Shown: positions 12,901-24,800 of the stretch, one piece after another
How positions within the stretch are numbered: the first letter of the stretch is position 1
How the letters are laid out: each line of letters begins with the position of its first letter
From: Breviolum minutum Mf 1.05b.01
Taxonomy: Eukaryota > Sar > Dinophyceae > Suessiales > Symbiodiniaceae
Assembly: GCA_000507305.1 (NCBI GenBank)
Contig: DF239163.1
Location: 72,146 to 136,145 of the forward strand
Reading direction: 5' to 3'
DNA length: 64,000 nt
Notes under the pieces: model-generated
The model's input: the letters and a program-made list of their open reading frames with translations, nothing else
The model's database searches: none
What the model was told of the DNA's origin: nothing
Made by a program: the position numbers and the translations under genes

Positions 12901-15900
12901 ATACATTGCTTTAAGGATGGTTCCGACGGTTAGTTTTGCTATAGCACCTGTAGGTGGGGCATCGACACCAGGTGAATATGTATATTTTTCCATATCTAAT
13001 GAAGTATCCCCCAAAATCTACAAATAATCAATATGATTCAAAGATTTAATATAAACCCTAAACCTGAAAATAACCAGATTTGAAAGGAACTACATTTTCC
13101 AAACCTTCTCATGTGCAGTGTACCCATTCAGTACATTTCGGGAGCAATATGAGGGTATAAAGTTTGGATGCATTGAAAGTTGAGCAAAATTGTTTTCTTC
13201 CTTCAACATATCTCAATCGAATTCCAAATCACAAAAAAAAACGGAATTAAGAAAAACATAGTGCCCATGACATGGCGTGACAAGACCTGGTGCGGCCTCA
13301 CATGCATGACATGGCGTGGCATGATGTGATGGGCTGACATGCAATGAAGAAATGAAAAGTGCCTTGGCGTGACGTTTCATGCCATAGTGTGAAAGATGGT
13401 ACGAGTCACCCTCCAAAGACGGCCATGATCATCATCATCATCATCATCATCATCATAATCATCATCATCATCATCATGGCAATTTAATTCTACCCCTTGC
13501 AATGCCAAACACCCTCCCCAGGAAATAACGCTTGCCTGGGGTGGTGGCATTGCAGGGAGTACCCTTAGATTCCCATGACATCATAAACTCTTAAACCCAG
13601 TCTACACAGTCGTCCCTTCCAATGTAAGTGTCATGAGTAGAAACGTAACGTAGGTGATGCACGTCTAGTTCCATATGCTAAATGCACTTTAAGTAACATC
13701 ATCAATAAAATAACGAGTCAACAAATAAGCTTTCCTATAGTTCCCAAAAAATCACCATTCACCTTTAACTACTTGGGTGGGTGATTTCACCATTTCCTGA
13801 TGTTTATCTCCAGAAATTAGGTTCCCGAACTTTCCAGTCATCAACAACTGTTGCCCCATATCCATCATCAACTCTCCATCTTTATCCGCCTGAACAAATG
13901 CCCACTTTCCAGGGTCTCCATTCGTGGGCGGTGAAAGTTTGATGGAATTCCCGTGCTAAAAGGGACAGTTTTCTATAAGAGTTATGTAGAACTATATTGA
14001 TTTGTAAGTGTTGTAAAGAACTATATCATTCATAAGAGATTTGTAGAACAAGATCATTTATAAATATATAGTCATAAGTGTTACTAATTATAGAGAACTA
14101 TATATCAATTCACTTCTACAATGGTGAACATCTTTTCCCAGTTGCTAGCCATGTATACTATAGGAAAGATTATCATCTAAGATGCCTTTCACATGTATCC
14201 AATCTCCTTCCAATTTGCGATTCACCTTCCCACAGCCCCAATTAAAAACGCCAGGAGTGAAAAAACCGTGACACCAGGACAGGAAAAACAACGAGTCATA
14301 GAATCTTGATATGTGGGTTTCCTAAAATGGTTGTACCCAACAACCATGGGTTTTCCTACTGAAAATGATCATTTTGGGGTGTGAAATGGGGGTACCACCG
14401 TTTAAAGGAAACAAGTATATCTGTTACACCAGGATGAATGTCATAGTTGTTCACCTTGTGCATCGTTCATGCCAAAGATTCGATGAATTGATATGACTTG
14501 ATGTTCCATCCAAGTCGCCCAAAAATGGGGATCGTCCCGGCTTGTTGGTGCTCGATGGGGTCGATTTTCCCATCTAAACAATCAAGAAACGAACAGATCA
14601 AACTCATCCGACAGTTCGCAACAAGAATATCACATATACTGGATATTTTCTGAACTTCCCGTTTGGTGGGATATGGACTCGTACCCTGAAGTGTATTTAC
14701 CGGGCTATGCTCCCACAACCCCTCGCCTTTTCCCATTGTTACCTCCTTGAGGCTCCAATCAAACAAACAAAATCTCAGATTACAACTCTCCGCTTTGGGC
14801 TGACAAAGTCAAATGACTTTATAAGTCGATCTCATCTGACAAAAAAAACAACTCCCTAACAAAACCCAGTTAGAAGGGAACTAAGCTGTTCTGAACAACT
14901 TTTGGGATGAGTGGATCAAAACAGTCGTTAAATATTTTGCAAGGATAAGGATATACAAAAATATTCAAAATTCCACAAGTTGATCTATAGTCAACCTTAA
15001 ACTTGCTTGAAAAATGAAAAACAAAATTCACTTTCAACCCCACGGCACAGCACGAATCCTTCCACAGATGCAACTTCGTCCACCTGTCGCAACATCTTTC
15101 CCTTCAACATGGCTTTGGCCTTTGCCAATTCCTCCTGATCACGGAAGATCAAACGATTGATCGATCATCAGTCAATCAGGTCCTTTTGGATTTGGAACAA
15201 ATGAAACCAGATGGCTACCTTGTCTAAAACAGCCTTTAAGAATGAAACACTTCGAAACAATGGAAAAGGTAGTAGTGAGTTTTTGGTTCATTCTTTGGTA
15301 TTCCAATTTTTCGGGTGAACTTTGATATTTTGGTCTGATACAGATTAAATCCCCCAGAAATCTAACATAGATACCAAAAAAAACATGTTTTAAAGGAGTC
15401 CACCTTTTCCAAACCATCATTTTGGGTATCCACGTTAGTTTTCGGGGATGTAGAATATCCTACTTCTGAATCAATTTACGATCACGGTCATCAGCCAGCA
15501 AGCTGAAGAAATAATCAACTGAATATGGGTGAAGTTCACCAAAAAAACCAACCCGGAGGTTATACCTCCCACTTAGATAGTCGACTATAAGTAGGTGGTT
15601 GAACCACCTACAAGTAGATGAAAAATTTGGATTCCTTAGGATTGAAAGGATCATAAATCTATGAAATAGCCCAGCCTAGATATAAATTAACCAATCAACC
15701 AACCCTGTTCTTTTGCGTGGCTCAGAGGGCTTCCAGGTTCATGATGAATCTATATAAGGAAACCATCCAATGGAGGGTACGATTCAGATTGATTTTTTTT
15801 TCGAGGTCCAGGGGGATACGAAAATAGCCGCAGAGATCTCACTGGGATGAAAAAACACCATATACTTTTGGGGGAACTTCTTTGCTCCACTTCTATAGAA

Positions 15901-18751
15901 GTCTAATCCTATGTTTAGTATCTAGAATGTGTGGTCTGGACCTCTTAAATGACTCCATTAATGATCATTTCTTAATCTGAAGAAAAGGGAAATCTGATGC
16001 TCACGGGAATCTCAAACAAGGGGAAGCTTTAAACCACTTCCTTGTCTCAAGTACCTTCTCTATTCTTTTGTCTGGATGTTGTTTTTGTTTCGCTTGTGGA
16101 CAGGTTTTGATTCGTATCAAAATCAATACCACCATCGAAGTTTAACATGGAACCTGAGAATCAGCCTCTGGAAACACATCATTTTCAGGTTCCATGTTAA
16201 ACTTGAAGGGGGTATAGTCAAAAGGGAAAACTGATGGCTCCATCTTTGATCCACCTGCGGAAATCCCACCTTGGAAACAGAGGAGGTGCTCTTCAGGGCA
16301 CTGGCCATAGCCTTGGCCATATCACCCGCCTGAAGCTCAGAATAAAGATGGGTGATGGGTATAGATTATCATGAAATACATGGGCAAAGCAATTTTCATA
16401 GGGAACATGCTGATACCCTTTGGGATGGTATCCCTAGCTATCCCTAGCAAAATTAACACCCCAACAATTTCTCATCCAAGACCACTATCAGATCTGAAAT
16501 TGGATTCCGGGAGCCTTTCACCCGAAAAAATCCAACGAATCGTGAGTGGAATCCATTCCCATCGTGATCATAACTTGATACCCTTTCTGAAACTAACAGC
16601 CAAAGCACCCGAAAATAGCTCTTCCCAAAAGGAAAGGATCGTCTTCCAACCATCAAGTTTCAGGTGCTAGGTCCGGTTACAGCCATTATTAACAGAAGTT
16701 GTCTAGGCAAAACTTAGGTCCCCGGGACTAAAGGTTGATGACTCTTAGTGGGTTACATTAAAAACCCCATGATCCTTGTCAAAGGGGGCTGTTCGGGTAT
16801 AAGGGACTACCTAAGGTGTGCCAAGTTGCATAATGACTATAAACGGCTATTCATCCCTTACTGCGTGGATTTACAATGTCCCAACTTATCATAGATACGA
16901 ACTACCATTGAGTCAGCAAATAGGGGTATCAGCCTGATCCCACCGTTGATAACATCAGTTTTCAATTCAGTAAATAAGTACCCCTGATGAATGTCTTATC
17001 TTAGGGAAAACAACGCATGTTTTGTGACTTCTTCACTTCTCCTCAGGGATATTTTAAAGGAAATGTGTGAATCACCAAAAAGTCGTTCATAGAATTCCTC
17101 TCTCCGTCGATTTCATCAACAGGGGTGAAACCCCGAAACAGCGGGAGTGGATGTTTTTGGCCGAACCCTTGGGGTTCAAAAATACACGGGAAATTTGACT
17201 TCTGGAACCTGGATGTTCGGGGGGAGCCATGTTAAGACTTAGACCCTATCTCCAGATATCAGGAAATTTTATCCGATCCTTCCGACCCTCTGATTCGCAA
17301 ACAAACGCCATTTCTAGCAGCTTTGTGACAAATGGGATGTATATTTGTATATATATTTGATATACCCATCACCAGGATGCCAGTCACCACCAGGATGGCA
17401 TTACATTGTTTTGTACGGAAAACCTTCATTTGTGACGGTTACTGGGGGGCTTTCTGGAACATCACTGCCATCATACCACCACATCCCTGCCATGACCTTG
17501 TCAGCTTGTCCCACGCCATAAACGCCAAAGAGACCCGCATCAGAGTACCTCCCAAATCAGGATGCCGGATCGAACAAGCGGATCACCCGTGCTGCCCATA
17601 CTTTGCCCATTGTGTTCTTGAATGTGTTCGCAAATGGATTTATGAGACCCCTGGAAATTGAAATAGGCTTACAAAAAGGATATGGAGTTGTGGGCTTATC
17701 ACCCGACCATATCTAAATCAGAAGGTTATGGCGTACAAGTTGTTAACATGGGCCCCTACCACTTACAAATGGATCTATGGGACCCCTAGAAATGGCCGAA
17801 AAGGGTCAACTAAGCTTCTTTCACCCCAATCAGTCTACTTACAACTAGTTTTTGGGACCACCTTGTATGGAACCACTCGTGGGCTTCCTGAATGCACCAT
17901 GCCTGGATTTTTCTGAAAGAACCGTGGAGGAAATCGACGGCTAGTGTTGTCAGGATCAATTTTTGGCTTAGAAACCTATGCTTTACCAAAGTAAAAAAGA
18001 AAAAGCGTTTTAACAAATCCAAGTGGGTCCATTTACAAGCATAAGGAGACCAAATTAATGAGTCAAGGTGATTTTTTAGATCAACGGTCAACAAGAAGAA
18101 TTCAACCAACTTCAATTTAGGTGTTTTTTGGAGGAATTCCCTTCAACGGTGAACAAGAAGAATTCAACCAACTTCAATTTAGGTGTTTTTTGAGGGGGTT
18201 CCCGTAATAGGATTTGCAAATGTCCAACTAAACCATACTAAAAAATCAAGTGGATTGCCATCATTTTTCGCCCAAGGTGATGGTCAATTTTTTTCCAAAA
18301 CGGATATTCATTGCAAACCCTGTCAGAACTGCCCTTTCTTGGAGATGGTGGGATTTCGTTTACCTAATAGCCTGCCACCCACCACCCACGGGTCCGAACG
18401 TGTCGTTCAAACGTGTCGAAACGGCTCACGAGGTGTTGAAGGCCATGCAGGACTCCACAAAGGGATTCTGCTTCACCACCTGGCCAGCTGTTTTTTGGAA
18501 CGTCCCCGTGGTGACACATGGCACATGTTTGCTGAACAGGGTGTTTTTTCCATCATTCAAAAATGTTTTTTTGTTTGTTGCTTAAAAGGTTGCTTGAGAC
18601 GGTTTGGAATGTCTTAATTCTTAGTCTTTAGTCTTAGTGTTAGTATGAGTTGCAAGTGGTAGTGGTGCTGGTGTTTCTTGTTGGTGGTAGTACTAGTGAC
18701 TACTAGTGTCAGTGTTATTGATAGTGTTGGTGTTAGTGATGGTGTTAGCGC

Positions 18752-18806
<55 letters not shown>

Positions 18807-21800
18807 GCTGTTGTTGTTGTTGTTGCTGTTGTTGCTGTAAGCGCAGACGCCCTGACCCATTCCATTGTGTGGCTCCAATGTGTTTGTTTTGAATAAAGAT
18901 CGGTGACGAAATAAATCCACCAGTTAAGCGCCAACTCACCATAGAAGTAAATTGACTTCATCATCTTTCCTTTCAATAGAAAAGATAGCCATAGTATGTA
19001 TATAGTAGATATATGTAGTTACAAACTGAGTATGTATATATACATATATATATATATGCCCAACAGTCTTGGGAAGTTTTAGCTCTTTTCCAGGACCCAA
19101 ACTCCATCAAACCCCTGCTATATCTAAGAACAGATTCACAAAAATCATCCCTTCAAAAAGGAGGGTGCACTCATTCTTAGGGAACTTAGTCTCTGAAGTG
19201 TCCCATTAGGATGGCACTGAATCATAGGACTGGCCTCCTACAACTACCCAAAAATGTAGGGTAAATATACCCTTAGAATCCATGTAATCCATGTATATCT
19301 AATTCTGCATTTTACGAAAAAAGTCAAGCCAATTTCAGGGCTAAAGTCCCATCCATGGACCCTATTTTGGATACCTTAAGAAACCCCCCAACAAAGGATA
19401 GCGAAAATCGGATGACCGCATCCCATGGGACGACTCGTTTTCCGCGAGGCCGAGGCCGCCCCGGCACCGTAGTAGAGAGTCGGGAAGTGACACCAGCCCC
19501 GATGCCCGTATAGGCGGCAGTGCCACCACCCAAAATCTCCTGGATGTATCTCTCGATAGGATTTTCGTGACGTGTGTGCATTGGCACGAATATGTGAATC
19601 TTTGTGAAAACCACCTGGTTTTTGGGTGAAAAAATGTGGATATATGGGATTACGAAATACAATGTTTGTTGGTTGCAACGCCCTTAGGTTACAAGTTACT
19701 AACCATTTCCTGCTATGCCACAAATCCATCCAAAGTTTTTTCTCACGTCGCATGGTTTTTCACAGGTTCAGGACGGTGAGTCCATCATCAGAATCTCTAA
19801 ACAACTTGATGTTTTTCAAAGACCATCTCCATCCCGGGACTAGATATGTATATATACATATTTATATGTATATCCATCAACTATTGAATAGGACCGAATC
19901 CCAGCGGACCTTACCAAGTAATTTGCTGGAGTTATAACAAAATTCAGGCTTAGGGGTCCGTGGACTGTGGGTCCTGTTGATGATTCAAGGTGACCTATTG
20001 ATCCCCCAGTTGGAGGTCACGTTTCACCCCTTGCTTTCGGGTCACGTTTTCACCATCCCAAAAAGGACACCAGCAGAATTGCCAGGTTTAGATCAATAAA
20101 TGTGAACTATTCATTCTCCAACAAAACACCATAGAACTTGACATGGCACCATTTTTAGGGGGGACCAAAGGGAAACTCCTAAGAAAAATTGAGGCAATGT
20201 TTCAATGTCAATAGAGGCGTTGGAGGGAAGTTGAGTCAGTCAACCCTACTCAGCTAAATGATAACGAAAACAACCTTCAAACATTGAGTTTTCCCAAGCA
20301 TCGATTTTTTCTGAATATTTACCCTCCCTGAAACTAACATTTTCGCACCTGAAAATGGATGGTTGGAAGACTAGTTCCCTTTTGGGATGGCCTATTTTTC
20401 AGGTGCTATGTTTGTTTACCAGAGGTTAAGTACATTAGCCTGCTTGACTGAGTACAAATGTCAGAATGAAATCACTTCCACTTACCACATAGACTCCCCC
20501 TTCAATTCAGAACTCTAGATCTCTGAATCTATCTCACGAGTTTACGAATAAGATCCATTGGACAGGTACTTCCATGATTAATTTTCCATGGGAATCAATG
20601 TGTATAGGTGTAAATAAATCACTTTCCATGTTTATGGATTCTATCTGATTACAGGCTTTTTTCGGCAACCCCTTTTGCATCATCAATACCTACAATCATA
20701 ATCATGGGAATCCGCCCCACAAAAAGGTGTTTTTTGCCAGTCAAACTGTCAAGCGTCAGGGACAAATGGACCTAAAATCTACTAGGCTCTTGTTGTTTGT
20801 GAAAAGCAGCCGAAGTACCCAATAGGATAGCGACAACAAATCAAGGGTGATCAAAAACTTCCTTTAAATTGTAGAGTTGTCATTCCAATGATAACATAGC
20901 TTACACACCAAGTAACCACTTAAAGTAAGTTTTCTACATGATCATGGATGATCTTTAGGAAATCTATGGGGGATTTCAACCATACCTGGTTGGTGGTTTC
21001 AACCCATCTGACAAAAAATGAGTCAAATCTTATCATTTCCCCAAGCAGGAGTGAAAATCACAAATATTTGAAACCACCACCTAGATACTGCAACAACGGG
21101 TTGTTCCCCTTCCAAATGACCTTTTTATGGCTCATAGATGAGGGGTTACTAACCACTTCCAAGTCCTGGGATGATCCTCCAAGTAGGGTGGACTTTTTTC
21201 ACCCCTGCCGCGAATGATGACATTAGCTCATGTTGGGTAAAATGTAGGGTTGTCAAGTACCCGTTCAACCACCACTAGTTGGTGGTTTCAACCCTTATGA
21301 AAAATATTGGTCAAAATGGGAATCTTCCGTATAATAGGGGTGAAAATAACAAATATTTGAAACCACCACCTAGACCGCCGAAACGATAGCGGAAACATCA
21401 ACGTAATACTGATTTCTCCTGAATCAATGCCACTGGTGCCAATTCTGCTTGTCCGAAGGCCACCGACTCCAACCTTGATAGTCAGGGAATGATCTTAAGA
21501 TCCATTTGGGACGAATGTATCATTTATCTGAACAAATACAACCAAATGTAGGTAAAATATACTACAGTGCCATAAATCTATAGGTTCAAATTTATGGATA
21601 ATACTCTGCATGGATCCTCTGGGTGTTGTAAATTAAATAGTTTCAGAAACTTAGATTTGCGATTCGTAATTTTGATGGTTGGAACAAGTTTCATAATTTT
21701 ACCATCATATCCCATACCATCATGTATGGTATAATTACCTACATTTGGTTGATTGTTATCGTAATTGTAGGTAAATATACCATACATGCATGCTATGAGC

Positions 21801-24800
21801 GTGGTGATTGAATAATGATTATCCCATAGTAACATTCGTATCAAAAAGAACCAGAACAAAGAATCACTGATCTATTGATGGCGACTTCAATTTGGTGGTG
21901 ACCAGTTGGCGGTCAAACAAATCCCCCTGAAAGATGAAAAATCCTGAATTCATCCATTAAAGAAGAAAACACAAATTCAAAAGACTCATGTATGCCTCAA
22001 GTATAAGTCAACCTGAGCAGTGATCGTTTTACCAATCAAAAGTGTTTGGCGTTAAAATTCTCATCTATATCTATGCCAAGTCTAGCTTGTAAGCCTATGG
22101 AGGCTTCTAGGCTGGGAACATTGGTCACTTTCCCCTTGAGTGACCTTCCAAATAAGCCCAGCTCCCAACGAGTTTAACAGTTCGCCCCTGAAAAAAGATG
22201 GTTGGAAGACTACTTTCCTCTTGGGTTTCGGTAACTTTTCAGGGGCGAACTGTTAAACTTCAGAGGGGTAAGGGATTGTCCTTCCCTATTGTAATATGGT
22301 TAGTGAGTTTAAAACCAACCCATTCATGGGAAATCGAATTGTACCCCCATAGTTCCCTTCATAGGAAACTATATCATATCACCGTTTTTGTGGGGATTTG
22401 ACTCATTTTGAGACATATTCATATCAGAAAACCATAACCAAGATGTGCTGATCAAAACCCTGCAGGTAGCTCCAAATCGCTTCCCTTCCGTTCGCACCAG
22501 CAGGGTTTTGGAAACCTCCTGCTTCTTGATCTTTTCACAAGTCATGTGAGTCACGAAAATTCAAACCCTCTTAGTTTCCATGAAACACTGGTTGTTTTTT
22601 CGTGAAGATCCTTATCTCATGGGTTTATTTCTAAAAAATCCCCACATACCTGGATGGCATTTCATCCCTTACAATATATACCCGGAGAACAACGGGACTG
22701 GGGGGGCCCGTTTTTTTCTCATGGGCCCCCCTATGACTTGGACCACTTCTCTCCCCCTCGGCCCTCGGCTGAGATCCCCAGACCCAAGAGCAAGGTGACA
22801 ATAAGGTGAGGAACCTTCCAGTCGCATATCACCTCCTGTGTAGCTGGCCTGGTAAAGATGGAGATGACACCAAGAAGAGAACAGGTCCGTAAAAAGAGGT
22901 AAACCGGTAAACTTCTGAAAATCCTGAAAACTAAGATGACTTCCTGGAAAATCACCATTTTCGATAGGAAATACATCAAATTCATTCATGGTGGATTTTT
23001 CCAGCCAGTCATGCTAGTTTTTATCTGAAACTGCCTGAAGGGGAAGTTTTCCTTGATTTTCACCCCCTTGATGTCTAAAAACATGTCATTTACTCTCTAG
23101 AGAACGATCACATATTAAAGGAAAATCATCGACTCAAAAGTGATTTCGGAAGGATATACGTTAGTTTCCTGGAAGGTAATTAATTACTTGGTTCGTTTGG
23201 AACCAAAAAAGTGGTGGCATGTATAAGATGAGTCTGTGATATGTTCGCTGCGGTTTTATGAGAAAAGGTTGGAAACACCAGGCTTTTTATGATGGGGAAA
23301 GGTGAACCTTTTTTAGGGATCTCGACCCAAATCCGAAAGCCTATCATCTCATGAGGATCTGAGGCTTTATCTTGACTCAGATTTGGTGCAAATGTGCTTT
23401 TTTTTCTGAGGCAGTGGTTTGGATACTTGGAGGATCAGTATAAAAGCGTTATTGTATGCCATTAACTCATCTATGACGTGCAGTATGAGCATTGTTTATA
23501 ATTATATATATATATAACTATATATACATGAACTTGATCATCGTTCGCCAACCTGAAATCTATCCCATCTCCTATTTTGAAAATGGATATCATTTTAAGG
23601 GAGTTGACTTTTTCTGCCGGATTCACTACAGATCTATGAATTCTTTGGACCAATGACAAAAGCCCGGGTGTACTAACAGGAATCCGTTTCTTGTCATTTA
23701 GGAGATGGAAACTGGCCGAAAAACTCATAAATGCTCCTTAAACAACATATACCAAAACACACACTTTTCCAACCAACTTCACCGACCCCCCCCCCAAATC
23801 TTTTTGAAAGCTATACACCCCCGAAAACGAACATGGATACCCAAAAGAGCCATCTTTGAAAGGAGGTACATTTAAAAATCCATCATTTTTGGTATCTATG
23901 TTAGTTTCCAGTAGGGTATAAATCCATTCTGCCCTATCCGCATCATCACGAACCTTCACTTCTTCTCGCTTCTTCAATGGAATGGCATTGTAATCTGCAA
24001 AGGATCCTGGGACCGTGGGATCTCTCAAGGGAGATTTTTGTAGTCCATTGGAATAGAAGTGTTTTTCAAGGGGAAGCCTTAAATTTCACCGGGGTGGCTG
24101 CCATCTTCATGTACTCTTATCGGCAATGAAATAGTCATCAACACTCAATTCCAATCAACAATTGCAATGGCATGGGATTCTGTGCTTTTGCGCTTCACAC
24201 TTTCTCTTGGGTGAACCCTCCAGGAAACCCACATACCACTCACGAAAAAAGAAAATCATCGACGCAAAAGTGCCGGGCAAACGGCGAGCTGCTAGTCCCC
24301 AGGTGGGCTCATTCTGTTTATATACATACACATAAAAATCCGCGTTAAAGTGTGTGAAATGAGTTCTTACACAAACATCTACAAGCTACCTTCTTGGGAG
24401 AAATCTGTCCACCACATCTGTCATGTGCTAGATTTCACACTGTGGAAAAAAAAATACTGAATGATCCCGACCCTGGCGCCAGAAAACGCAAAAAAAAAAC
24501 AACAACCTAAAGGGAAATTTGGTAGTGAATAAGTACTGACTCGCAGTTTAGTTAAAAAGCAAACTTGAGTATAGTGATCCCTCAATAAGGTCAGATTTTC
24601 CCATCGATTTCAGCCTATTTCCCTGACCAAAAGGGACCAAAAAACCCAAACACCCCTTCTAAACCGAAAGGACCAACGCCGGGTAACGCATGACCCACTT
24701 GGTCAACTCGGAATGGGCCACGTTGACGCCCACGAAGACCATACGTTCGGGAGCAAAGTGATCCAACAGGTAACCACGAACAGTTTCAGGAGTGAAATAA

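Noticed and set aside
17332-17661. Plus-strand 109-codon frame
   Set aside because: It overlaps QCR2 exon 15 on the minus strand, whose YSDAGLFGVYG motif is unambiguous.
18183-18617. Plus-strand 144- and 111-codon frames, one resembling a phosphopantothenoylcysteine synthetase stretch
   Set aside because: The minus strand over 18430-18479 is QCR2 exon 14, with correct splice sites and phase on both sides. The plus-strand resemblance is a shadow.
18678-18942. Poly-Val, poly-Asn and poly-Gln frames
   Set aside because: Six-frame products of a GTT microsatellite.
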